Assembly (NCBI GenBank): GCA_016929365.1
Contig: JAFGIZ010000145.1
Location: 1 to 6,862, forward strand
Direction: 5' to 3'
Length of the DNA: 6,862 nucleotides
Origin: Lentisphaerota bacterium
GTDB lineage: Bacteria > Verrucomicrobiota > Kiritimatiellia > UBA8416 > JAFGIZ01
The translations under genes and the position numbers were made by a program. Below are positions 1 to 6,442 of this stretch, in pieces (position 1 is the first letter of the stretch; every line of letters starts with the position of its first letter). The notes beneath the pieces were generated by a model. It made no database searches and was not told the DNA's origin. It was given only the letters and a program-made list of their open reading frames with translations.

Positions 1-2563
1 CGCTCGGGGTGCCGTGCCGCCCTTCGCCCGACGAGTCCAGCACCGTGTCGCCGGGCCCCCAGGTCTCCGACTCCATCTGCCACAGCCCGCGCCACGTCGC
101 GTCGCCCGCCGTGCGGGTCCCGAACGGCCCCACCTGCCCGAGGTCCGTCAAGGCCAGTTGATCGCCGTAGTAGCGCGTCTTGTCGTCGACAAACGTCCCC
201 AGCCCGAATTCCTCGGCCGAATCGTCCCGGTTGGTGTTGACCACGTTGTACGCCAGGTCGACCGCGTAAATCCCCGGCGTCGCGGCGCCGTCTCCGGTAA
301 ACTGGACCCGGTACTGCACGTACTGGCCCGCGTAGCCGAACAGATCCGAACCCGCCGGGTCGTTGAAGTTGCCGGTAAAGCTCTTGCCTTTCACCCCGTC
401 TTCCGTGTTCGCCGCCCGCAGACTGAAAAGCGCCTTTCCGGCGATCTCCCTGTGCCCGTAGGTATAGTGGGCGGCGATCTCGCCCGCCGTCAGCGTACGG
501 TCGTAGACCGCCATCTCGTCCATATCCATCCGCAGACGGTCCCCCGCGACGCCGACCAGCAGGTTGGTCACCCCCATGCCGCTCTCCAACGTCAACGCGA
601 CGTGGTTCCAGCCGGAGTGCAATTTGGGAGAAGCCGAAGACGCATTGACATACACCGTTACCGGTTCGGTGAACCCCGAGGTCTCCACCCATCCATTCCG
701 CAGCGATACGCGGGCAATCGGCACGTTCGTGCCTCCGGTGAACGTCATCATGCCGCCGGCCGGTTCGCGCGCCCGCAACCAGAACTCCAGCGTCCTGACA
801 TCGCCCAGCCCGTCAATGGACACCTGCGCCGAGGTTCCGTCAAAACGGCACGAGCGCCTCCCGACTTTGGCATTCTCGGTGTAGGTTACGGTTGCCGAGG
901 CCGAACCGGGATGGTTCCGGCCGGACGCATCCGACCAGCTCCCGTCCAGGTGGTACAAGCCCGCCAGCCCGTCGATCCCCGACTCAAGCGGCGTTGAGGC
1001 CGGCTTCCACTCGATCCGCGTCCAGGTCACCGGCGTGCCCGCATTGATAATGCGCGACTGGTACGTTCCCGTCGCCGGGTACCCGCCGTCCGCCTGCTTG
1101 GCCAACCCCAGAAAAGCGTGCTCCCGCCGGCCCGGCACGTTGGTGACGTTGCTGAAATCGCCCTCGCTGAAATCGGCAACGGTATAATCGCCCGGACCGT
1201 AGCCCAGCGAGGTCACCATGGTGACCGATTCCAGGGACGGCGTATTCTCCTGGTTGGCATCCGACTCGAACGCTGCCATATACTGCGCATAGTCATGGGC
1301 CTGGTTAAACGCGTCACTGGGCGCAAACGGCTCGAGCACGCCGTCATAAAACGTGTCCATGGTGCCGTCCGGCCCCGCAAAGTCCCCGCCGAGCGGCAAG
1401 CTGTCTCCGGACCGGGCATAGAACTTGACCGAACGCAGCCTCAGGTATAGCTGGAGAATTTCGTATGCGGACAGCGCGCGGTTCCAGATTGCCAGTTCGT
1501 CGAAATCTCTGAGCGACCCGTCCGCGCCGTACAAGGTGTCGCGGCCCAGCAATATGTTCTTGCCCTGTACCACTGACCCCGAAAAAGGAAAGGATGCGGC
1601 CATGTCCGCGTCGATGTAGAACTCCACTTTCGTGCCGTCGTAGACCATCACGAAATTGTACCACTGGCCGGCGTTCAGCTTGACCGGGGCCACACCGAAG
1701 GTTAACCCCATCCTGGCATAGGCATTCTGAGCCCCCTCCGTGCGATTAAAACACATGCCAAAGGGTTGATCCGAACGGCAGAACACAATTCCGTCATTCG
1801 CTTTCTCAAAGCTGTCTGCCTTGGCCCACACGGAAATGGTAAACTCGGAGGCCCCGTGCAACAGGTTCGCATTGGGCACGGTTGCATATCGATCGAGTAC
1901 GATAAAAAGAGAGCCGGACCCTATTCTACCCGGATTAAATATAAGCGAGCCGGCAGGCGGACTTAATGCTCCTGCCCCTCCCGTCGCATCGCTCAGATTG
2001 CCGTCGAGATGATACAGGGCCATCAACCCGTCGTGATCGGACGGAATCTCGCCGGCAGCGCCCAGCAACATGGCGTTCCCGACGGCGGCATCCAGCATCC
2101 GCCACACGGACCCCGACGGCTTCTCGAATACGCGCGACAGGAACGTCCCGGAACCCGCGTATATCCCCCCTGATTGAACCAGCTCAACCAACCCCAGCGG
2201 GCCGGCATGCATGAGCTCGACCTCGGCGTCTCCCTCCTCCTCGCCGTCGTAGTCGTCGGGCACCACCTGGTAGAAGGACAGGTCGTTGAGTTTCAGCCTG
2301 CCTACGCCGTCGGCGACCTCAATATCGTCCGCGTCCGACACGGTGTAATGGTCGGGGTTGTCAAGCGGCCACGTGCGGGGCTCAACGGCCTGTAGAAAAG
2401 ACGGGACGAGCAACACCGCGGCCACGCTCAGCCACAGCGGCAACCGGCATGCCGCGCGTGTCAACGGAAACAGAAACGGCCTGACACCCGAACTCCGGCG
2501 CCCCTTCCAGCGTCTTCGACAGACATTCCCCGCCGCTTCCATATCGTCACACAATCCGTTCAT
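1..2563 (-). CDS. Secreted multidomain LamG (concanavalin A-like) protein, C-terminus beyond window
   Basis: An uninterrupted minus-strand frame of 854 codons starts at 2563 and leaves the window at base 1, so the C-terminus is missing. The start is an ATG with TGAGGT 8 bases upstream. A signal-peptide core (about residues 41-57, LPLWLSVAAVLLVPSFLQA) ends at a likely cleavage site after A59, so export is expected. Two LamG domains are visible: about 180-375 (GLMALYHLDG at 179-188, FDELAIWNRALS from 354) and about 532-700 (GLAGLYHLDG at 532-541, MDEMAVYDRTLTAGEI around 681). A third begins near 824 (WRGLWQMES, then VLDSSGEGRHG) and is cut by the edge. Between them are two short repeated modules: GTFLSR (139-144) / GTYQSR (499-504), and YAQY (425-428) / YVQY (748-751). 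LamG domains commonly bind carbohydrate or protein, but no catalytic domain is visible here and the function is unknown. A surface or matrix role is an inference. It is 165 bases downstream of the glycan operon and may be transcribed separately. Confidence 0.9.
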   Translation of the reverse strand, partial: MNGLCDDMEAAGNVCRRRWKGRRSSGVRPFLFPLTRAACRLPLWLSVAAVLLVPSFLQAVEPRTWPLDNPDHYTVSDADDIEVADGVGRLKLNDLSFYQVVPDDYDGEEEGDAEVELMHAGPLGLVELVQSGGIYAGSGTFLSRVFEKPSGSVWRMLDAAVGNAMLLGAAGEIPSDHDGLMALYHLDGNLSDATGGAGALSPPAGSLIFNPGRIGSGSLFIVLDRYATVPNANLLHGASEFTISVWAKADSFEKANDGIVFCRSDQPFGMCFNRTEGAQNAYARMGLTFGVAPVKLNAGQWYNFVMVYDGTKVEFYIDADMAASFPFSGSVVQGKNILLGRDTLYGADGSLRDFDELAIWNRALSAYEILQLYLRLRSVKFYARSGDSLPLGGDFAGPDGTMDTFYDGVLEPFAPSDAFNQAHDYAQYMAAFESDANQENTPSLESVTMVTSLGYGPGDYTVADFSEGDFSNVTNVPGRREHAFLGLAKQADGGYPATGTYQSRIINAGTPVTWTRIEWKPASTPLESGIDGLAGLYHLDGSWSDASGRNHPGSASATVTYTENAKVGRRSCRFDGTSAQVSIDGLGDVRTLEFWLRAREPAGGMMTFTGGTNVPIARVSLRNGWVETSGFTEPVTVYVNASSASPKLHSGWNHVALTLESGMGVTNLLVGVAGDRLRMDMDEMAVYDRTLTAGEIAAHYTYGHREIAGKALFSLRAANTEDGVKGKSFTGNFNDPAGSDLFGYAGQYVQYRVQFTGDGAATPGIYAVDLAYNVVNTNRDDSAEEFGLGTFVDDKTRYYGDQLALTDLGQVGPFGTRTAGDATWRGLWQMESETWGPGDTVLDSSGEGRHGTPS

Positions 2564-2570
2564 AGCGCTT

Positions 2571-2576
2571 ACCTCA
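2571..2576 (-). promoter_or_regulatory. Ribosome binding site of the LamG protein gene
   Basis: The minus strand reads TGAGGT at 2576-2571, with the GAGG core 8 bases before the ATG at 2563. This supports that start over the in-frame ATG at 2542 (codon 8) and a TTG at codon 34, although the resulting signal peptide has an unusually long n-region. Confidence 0.55.
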
Positions 2577-2588
2577 CATGGCTCCCCG

Positions 2589-2619
2589 CCTGACACCCGA
2601 AACCCGAAACCTGCAACTC
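2589..2619. repeat. Dispersed 31-base repeat, copy 1
   Basis: The plus strand carries CCTGACACCCGAAACCCGAA and continues to 2619. Aligned by eye with 6513-6543, it matches at 25 of 31 positions, in the same orientation. It is built from a smaller CCYGAAA-type unit repeated two to three times. Its first 13 bases occur again exactly at 2480-2492, inside the N-terminal coding part of the LamG gene. Minus-strand translations of such copies read like SGFRFQ/SGFGCQ, a phrase I recall from spurious ORFs in PVC genomes. Confidence 0.55.
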
Positions 2620-2652
2620 TGTTGTACACCGGTATTTGCAACAGCTCCCTTT

Positions 2653-2679
2653 GCCGGCTCCTATACTACTCCAGCCGGC
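2653..2679. repeat. Inverted repeat GCCGGCT/AGCCGGC
   Basis: Two perfect 7-base arms (2653-2659 and 2673-2679) flank a 13-base loop. The stem is entirely strong pairs except one A-T, so it should fold in RNA of either strand. It would fall in the 5' leader of the LamG message if transcription starts upstream, or in the 3' end of the operon transcript, where it could slow exonuclease decay. That role is inferred. Confidence 0.5.
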
Positions 2680-2682
2680 AGC

Positions 2683-2713
2683 GCACGATGTCATTGTTTT
2701 GTCAAAATCGTGC
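2683..2713. repeat. Inverted repeat GCACGAT/ATCGTGC
   Basis: Perfect 7-base arms at 2683-2689 and 2707-2713 with a 17-base AT-rich loop. A run of six A on the plus strand (2714-2719) adjoins it. On the minus strand, where the genes are read, the T-run comes before the hairpin, so it is not a canonical terminator for the operon. The loop contains a minus-strand TTGACA (2705-2700). Confidence 0.45.
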
Positions 2714-2728
2714 AAAAAAGATCGGATG

Positions 2729-3955
2729 TTATGAATCTCCCCCGCGGCCAAGAGTACCAGCGTCGACGGTACGCCGCAGCCAGGCGACTCTGGCCGGCCA
2801 GTCCTCCGGCTGCATGCGCCGGGAAATATCCCGCCGGTCGGTCCGCGCAATCTGTTGTTCCAGCCCGGCAAGCCATTCCGCCTTGTGGCGGCAACACAGC
2901 ACATCCCGGCCGAAACCCCGGAGCTCGGGCAGATCCGCCGCCACGATCGGCACTCCGGCGGCCAGCAGCTCCTTCGCCTTGACGGGATTGACGGTCTCCA
3001 TCCGGGGATCGCCGAGGTTGTAAGGAATCATCGCGGCGTCAAAACCGCGGCAATACAGGGGCAGCACAGCGTGCTCGCGGCGCCCGAGGAGATGGATATT
3101 GGAAGCATGGGCGAGGCTTCCGACCTCGCACTGAATCCCGCCGATAAGGACAAACGACCACGCCGGTCTCGCCGCCGCCAGGTCCGCCACCAAGTCAAAA
3201 TCAATCCACGGACATATGTTGCCGTAAAACCCGATAACCGGCCGGGGGAAAGCGGCCAGGTCCTCCGGAATCGGCACATCCGGATCCAGGGCCCGCGCGA
3301 ATTCAGTATACTCCACGCCGTGCGGGGCGTAGACAACCTGCGGCCGCGCAGGCTCCACGTTATCCGCCCCGTTTGTCCGGACCTCTTGTACAAGATGCCG
3401 CATTTTGTCAACAAGCCCCCGGGCCGAGGCAAAAATGACATCCGCCCGGGCCGCGAGTTCCCGCTCCTTGATGCCGAGGTAAGCGCCGTCCAGGTCGGGG
3501 AAAAGCGCCCAGTTGTCGGCGCAATAGTAAACCACGGTTGCGCGCGCTTTGACGGGAAGGAGGTCGGCGGCGTTCGGAACAAAGGACCAGTATTCGGATG
3601 GGGAGACCGGAGCGCGCGGAACCGAGCCCGCGGACCGGCGTATCGTCCGCAGGGCAGCGCGTTCCTGGAAACGAAAGAGAATGCGGTTGAGGCGGCATTG
3701 CCACGGCGCGGCGGGTTTGGGAATAAGCAGGGGGGCCAGCACCCAGAGACGGTTCTCCTTCCGTTCGGGCCCGCGCCAAAGGCGGATCAAGCGGCGCACC
3801 AGCCGGCGAAGATCCTTGCCTCCCGACTTGAAGCTGGGCCGGCGCGTTCCGATAGACTCGATCCATAAGACCGGGCGGGTCTTCGCCATCTCGCGCAGAA
3901 TGTGGGTCGTGCAGGTGGGTACGTCGTCCCAGTCCTTGGTGAAGGCGATAATCAC
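2729..3955 (-). CDS. GT-B glycosyltransferase, TuaH-like
   Basis: Probable 408-residue cytoplasmic glycosyltransferase of the GT-B fold, resembling the TuaH group of teichuronic-acid and exopolysaccharide enzymes. Such proteins move a sugar from a nucleotide donor to a growing glycan; donor and acceptor are not readable here. Numbered from the GTG start, the N-terminus has FTKDWDD (5-11), VLWIESIG follows (about 29-36), then VVYYCADNW (141-149), the linker APHGVE (210-215), the GFYGN strand opening the C-terminal Rossmann half (242-246) and the donor-site segment NPVKAKELLAAG (323-334), where K and E correspond to the conserved NPxKxxEYLAAG of the family. The GTG at 3955 is preferred to the ATG at 3961: GGGAGGG lies 7 bases before the GTG but only about 1 base before the ATG, and the GTG shares a GTGA with the stop of the upstream gene. 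With ATG the protein is 410 residues. The gene ends at TAA 2731-2729 as the last of the three-gene operon. Confidence 0.88.
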   Translation of the reverse strand: MIIAFTKDWDDVPTCTTHILREMAKTRPVLWIESIGTRRPSFKSGGKDLRRLVRRLIRLWRGPERKENRLWVLAPLLIPKPAAPWQCRLNRILFRFQERAALRTIRRSAGSVPRAPVSPSEYWSFVPNAADLLPVKARATVVYYCADNWALFPDLDGAYLGIKERELAARADVIFASARGLVDKMRHLVQEVRTNGADNVEPARPQVVYAPHGVEYTEFARALDPDVPIPEDLAAFPRPVIGFYGNICPWIDFDLVADLAAARPAWSFVLIGGIQCEVGSLAHASNIHLLGRREHAVLPLYCRGFDAAMIPYNLGDPRMETVNPVKAKELLAAGVPIVAADLPELRGFGRDVLCCRHKAEWLAGLEQQIARTDRRDISRRMQPEDWPARVAWLRRTVDAGTLGRGGDS

Positions 3956-5058
3956 AGGCATCCCTCCCGATAGAGGGTCAAATAGCGTTGGGCGCTGGAT
4001 TCAATGGAATAGCGCTCCCGCACCCGCCGGCGGGCCCGTTCGCCGAGCTGCTGCCGCCGGGCCGGGTCATCGTGCAGGGATTGCAGGGCGAGAGAGAGCG
4101 CTTCCTCGTCGCCCGATTCGATCAGCAGCCCGCAGCGGCCGCCGTCCAGGACTTCGCGGTTGCCCCCTACATCCGTGACCACGGACGGCAGGCCCGCGGC
4201 CGACGCTTCAAGCAGACTCACCGGCATGCCCTCGGTTGACGAAAAGAGGCAGAACACATCGATGCTCCGGAGCCAAGGGACAATCTCCCGCTGCGCGCCC
4301 GGCAACAACACCGCATCCTCGACTCGATATTCACGAATCGCCGCATCTACGGCCGCCCGTTCCGGCCCGTCCCCTACCAGCAGCAGAATCCCGTCCCCCC
4401 CGCCTTTCCGGTACCGGCTGAAACCGGCCACAAGACCCGGATAACACTTTTCGCGGGAGAAACGGCCCACACTCCCGATCACAAAGGCGCCCTCCGGAAT
4501 TCCGTGTTGCACCCGCCACGCGGCCCGGTCCGCGGACCGGGAAAAGCGTCGGATGTCAAGCCCGTTGACCACGGTACACACCCTTTCGGGTTTTATGCCG
4601 TCCCGCTCGACCAGAAGACGCCGCAGATCCGAGGAGACCGCAACCAGAGACCCCCGGCGGGATACGCGGCGAAGGCAGACCGCCTTCCAGGCTTTGGACG
4701 CTTTGCCCGGCACGCCGCGCCCGTGCACGGTGTGCACGTGCCTCGCGCCCGTCAACGGCGCCGCAAGCAGCGCGTAGAGCATGGCCTGGGTGTTGTGCGA
4801 ATGAATAACCTCCACCCCCTCACGGCGCACAAAACGGACCAGCCGCAGAAGGCACAGGGGATCGAGCCCGGGCCATCCGCTACGGGCCAGCCCCACCCAG
4901 CGGCTCCGGAAACACGGGGTCGCGGCCAGCGGCCCTGCATGCGTCAGGCATCCCAGCAATACCTCGTGGCGCTGCTTCGCCAGTTGCCCGGACAGATCCG
5001 CGACAAAGACTTCGAGCCCGCCGATGTCCATGCACCGGACCAGTTGCAGGATACGCAT
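3952..5058 (-). CDS. GT4-family glycosyltransferase
   Basis: A complete 368-residue retaining glycosyltransferase of family GT4 (GT-B fold), expected to act at the cytoplasmic face on a lipid-linked glycan with a nucleotide-sugar donor. Motifs in order: the N-terminal MRILQLVRCMDIGGLE with the acceptor-side loop DIGGLE (11-16), IHSHN (85-89), HTVHGRG (109-115), VVNGLD (163-168), the phosphate-binding strand GSVGRFSREK (195-204), GDGPER (229-234) and the catalytic E-x7-E segment STEGMPVSLLEASAAGLP (274-291; E276 and E284), followed by DVGGN (296-300). Length and motif spacing are normal for the family. The ATG at 5058 is 3 bases after the TGA of the ATP-grasp gene, with only a weak ribosome site (TGGGTC about 9 bases upstream), so it probably depends on coupled translation. 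Its own TGA overlaps the GTG start of the next gene. The sugar transferred is unknown. Confidence 0.93.
   Translation of the reverse strand: MRILQLVRCMDIGGLEVFVADLSGQLAKQRHEVLLGCLTHAGPLAATPCFRSRWVGLARSGWPGLDPLCLLRLVRFVRREGVEVIHSHNTQAMLYALLAAPLTGARHVHTVHGRGVPGKASKAWKAVCLRRVSRRGSLVAVSSDLRRLLVERDGIKPERVCTVVNGLDIRRFSRSADRAAWRVQHGIPEGAFVIGSVGRFSREKCYPGLVAGFSRYRKGGGDGILLLVGDGPERAAVDAAIREYRVEDAVLLPGAQREIVPWLRSIDVFCLFSSTEGMPVSLLEASAAGLPSVVTDVGGNREVLDGGRCGLLIESGDEEALSLALQSLHDDPARRQQLGERARRRVRERYSIESSAQRYLTLYREGCL
3962..3968 (-). promoter_or_regulatory. Strong Shine-Dalgarno that decides the TuaH-like gene start
   Basis: The minus strand reads GGGAGGG at 3968-3962, inside the last codons of the upstream GT4 gene. 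Spacing to the GTG at 3955 is 7 bases from the GGAGG core; spacing to the ATG at 3961 is 1 base, which is too short. This argues for GTG initiation and for coupling to the upstream stop. Confidence 0.6.
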
Positions 5059-5061
5059 CGT

Positions 5062-6153
5062 TCAGACCCAGGGACGCTGCAGACAGTACTCGATCACCTC
5101 GCGGGTGAACGGGCCGAAGAAGGGATGCCCCGCGTACTGGGCAAACCGGATCGTTTGATTGAACAGGTTGATCTCAATCACGCGCCAGCGCCCGTTCGCA
5201 TCCAGCGCCAGATCCAGGCTCACCACGCGGGCGAGGTAAATCTGTTCCGCCATATGCACCGCCAGGGCTTCAATCCCGTCGAACCCCGGGATCGGATCGA
5301 GCTCCGCAAACACAATGCCGTTGTCCGGGTGTGCGCTGAACCGCACGCCGTACTTGTCCACCGCATAGGGGTTCAGACGTCCATCCGCGTTCACGTAACA
5401 GGCAATGCCTCCGGCCGTAAGGTTGTCGAGCGACCCGCCCTTGCCCATGCGAAGCGCAACATTCAGAACGTGAACCCGTTCATCGCGCACGGACCGGTAC
5501 AGGCAGACGCGCAGGGTATTGAGCCCCACGGGGCTGAAACGGCTGAAGTACGGATGCCCCTCAATGCGCTCCTGCACGACAAAGTTCCGCTTGCCGCGGA
5601 TCATCGCACGCAGTCGCTCCGGGGTCTCGACAAAGTGCACGTCTTTCCCGCCGGAGGAATCCAGGTTCGGTTTGAGGACCACGGGATAGTCCCATTCAGC
5701 CGCCCTATCCCCCGCCGCCGTATCGGAAACACGGTGAAACTCCCGGTCATAACGGATCCCGTCCACGTCGTGCAGCCAGGTCACGGGAAACGCGTCCTGG
5801 TCAAACCAGCGCGCGTAGGCGCTTTTGTGAGCCAGCAGATCGATCATCCGCCGCGCATTGAGCCGCCGTTCGACTTCGGCCGCGTAGATTTCTTCCGGCA
5901 TGATCTCGACCGGCGCGCGGCCCGCGACGCCGCGGCAGACCCGCAGCGTATCCAAGCTCACGCGCCGCCACAGCGGCTTCCATAACGCCGCGTGTTCAGC
6001 CTCCACGCCGGGAGCACAGGGCCGCGCATAGTCCGGGTTGAGTGCATAGACTTTGTGGAAACGTTCGCGCCAGTCGCGCCGCGTCAGGGCGCGGACCCGC
6101 CAGTGCAGGGCGCCGTGTTTCGCCTTTCGCGCCATGTTGATCAAAGCGCTCAT
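5062..6153 (-). CDS. Sugar-transfer-associated ATP-grasp enzyme
   Basis: A 363-residue protein with an ATP-grasp fold, most like the sugar-transfer-associated group (ATPgrasp_ST, PF14397) found in exopolysaccharide loci. ATP-grasp enzymes activate a carboxylate as an acyl-phosphate and join it to an amine, hydroxyl or thiol; this subgroup's substrate is not established. Visible motifs, numbered from the 6153 ATG: YPVVLKPN (156-163; K161 is the likely ATP lysine), the Gly-rich loop SSGGKDV (166-172), VVQERIEGHP (192-201; E195), the group-typical SPVGLNTLRV (207-216), GSLDNLTAGG (240-249) and the metal-binding end VIEIN (325-329). The ATG at 6153 is chosen because GAAGGAA precedes it with a 6-base gap. 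The frame stays open to an ATG at 6324, but those 57 extra codons read through a dispersed repeat (CHAELVEASPG) and show no family similarity. As the first gene of the operon in this window, it is followed 3 bases later by the GT4 gene. Confidence 0.85.
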   Translation of the reverse strand: MSALINMARKAKHGALHWRVRALTRRDWRERFHKVYALNPDYARPCAPGVEAEHAALWKPLWRRVSLDTLRVCRGVAGRAPVEIMPEEIYAAEVERRLNARRMIDLLAHKSAYARWFDQDAFPVTWLHDVDGIRYDREFHRVSDTAAGDRAAEWDYPVVLKPNLDSSGGKDVHFVETPERLRAMIRGKRNFVVQERIEGHPYFSRFSPVGLNTLRVCLYRSVRDERVHVLNVALRMGKGGSLDNLTAGGIACYVNADGRLNPYAVDKYGVRFSAHPDNGIVFAELDPIPGFDGIEALAVHMAEQIYLARVVSLDLALDANGRWRVIEINLFNQTIRFAQYAGHPFFGPFTREVIEYCLQRPWV

Positions 6154-6158
6154 CCCTG

Positions 6159-6165
6159 TTCCTTC
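6159..6165 (-). promoter_or_regulatory. Ribosome binding site that fixes the ATP-grasp start
   Basis: The minus strand reads GAAGGAA at 6165-6159; the AAGGA core is 6 bases before the ATG at 6153. No comparable site was noted before the farther upstream in-frame ATG at 6324, where the reading frame runs through repeat sequence. Confidence 0.6.
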
Positions 6166-6253
6166 AGGAGCCCGTTGTTTGGGAGAACCGATACCATGTT
6201 GATTACGTTCACATGTTGACGGCGTGTTGCCCAAACCGTCTTTGTGCTCGCCA

Positions 6254-6282
6254 GGAGATGCCTCGACAAGCTCGGCATGACA
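6254..6282. repeat. Dispersed REP-like element (TGCCGAGCTTGTCGAGGCAT type)
   Basis: The plus strand contains ATGCCTCGACAAGCTCGGCA at 6258-6277. Its reverse complement, TGCCGAGCTTGTCGAGGCAT, is a short element I recall seeing widely between genes in unrelated bacteria and in mis-called ORFs as HAELVEAS. It has a small TGCC/GGCA stem. It sits about 100 bases upstream of the ATP-grasp start and is the source of the false N-terminal extension there. Confidence 0.6.
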
Positions 6283-6309
6283 TGTCCTTCCTGAGCCATA
6301 TAGCTCCAA

Positions 6310-6322
6310 GTCCGCAACGGAC
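6310..6322. repeat. Hairpin GTCCG-CAA-CGGAC
   Basis: Perfect 5-base arms (6310-6314 and 6318-6322) around a CAA triloop. It is the first member of the hairpin chain, 4 bases before the next one. Confidence 0.55.
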
Positions 6323-6326
6323 ATAC

Positions 6327-6342
6327 AGGCCCTTACGGGCCT
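6327..6342. repeat. Hairpin AGGCCC-TTAC-GGGCCT
   Basis: Perfect 6-base arms (6327-6332 and 6337-6342) around a TTAC tetraloop. It directly adjoins the 24-base palindrome that follows, leaving one base between them. Confidence 0.6.
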
Positions 6343-6343
6343 C

Positions 6344-6367
6344 GAGTAGACAACACGTTGTCTACTC
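6344..6367. repeat. 24-base palindrome with 11-base arms
   Basis: GAGTAGACAAC (6344-6354) and GTTGTCTACTC (6357-6367) are perfect reverse complements around the two bases AC. The minimal centre resembles a protein-binding palindrome as much as an RNA hairpin, but its place in a chain of stems suggests it belongs to the repeat element. Confidence 0.65.
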
Positions 6368-6374
6368 CGAACAT

Positions 6375-6442
6375 CGAACGCTCAACATCGAACGTCGAAG
6401 GGGAGCGCGAAGGTCAATGCGACGTTCGGTGTTGGACGTTCG
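6375..6442. repeat. Long imperfect inverted repeat, 23-bp stem
   Basis: Arm 6375-6397 (CGAACGCTCAACATCGAACG plus TCG) and arm 6420-6442 (CGACGTTCGGTGTTGGACGT plus TCG) pair at 20 of 23 positions, with two further G-T pairs and one mismatch, around a 22-base loop. Each arm itself contains two CGAACR-type units. Plus-strand translation gives NIERSTSNVE, which resembles the NIEHRTSNIE phrase I recall from spurious ORFs in PVC-group genomes. It is most likely an intergenic mobile or replicated palindrome rather than a gene. Confidence 0.65.

Larger units (their letters stand above)
2564..2728. other. 165-base gap with three adjacent inverted repeats
   Basis: This gap separates the TAA of the TuaH-like glycosyltransferase from the LamG start. 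It holds three consecutive inverted repeats: CTGTTG/CAACAG (2619-2624 and 2639-2644), GCCGGCT/AGCCGGC (2653-2659 and 2673-2679) and GCACGAT/ATCGTGC (2683-2689 and 2707-2713). A copy of a dispersed 31-base repeat lies at 2589-2619. No hairpin is followed by a T-run in the direction of transcription, so no Rho-independent terminator can be called. No promoter with good -35 and -10 boxes is visible, although the LamG gene probably needs one here or reads through from the operon. Confidence 0.6.

Noticed and set aside
14..997. Long plus-strand open frame opposite the LamG gene
   Set aside because: It is an antisense shadow in GC-rich sequence: rich in Arg, Pro and His, with no recognisable domain, while the minus strand encodes clear LamG motifs.
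2700..2705. Minus-strand TTGACA as a -35 box for the LamG gene
   Set aside because: At 17 bases downstream the sequence is GCTGCC, not a -10 box. The nearest TAGTAT (2668-2663) is 31 bases away. A TGACAT at 2693-2688 would have a 19-base spacer to it, too weak to call.
2683..2719. Hairpin with six-base A/T run as a Rho-independent terminator for the operon
   Set aside because: On the minus strand the T-run precedes the stem instead of following it, so the orientation is wrong.
2855..3868. 337-codon plus-strand open frame
   Set aside because: It lies antisense to the TuaH-like glycosyltransferase, which has conserved family motifs; the plus-strand translation has none.
4504..5985. 493-codon plus-strand open frame, longer than the real genes it covers
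   Set aside because: It runs across the ends of two convincing minus-strand genes (GT4 and ATP-grasp) and has shadow-like composition (many His, Arg and Pro), so length alone does not support it.
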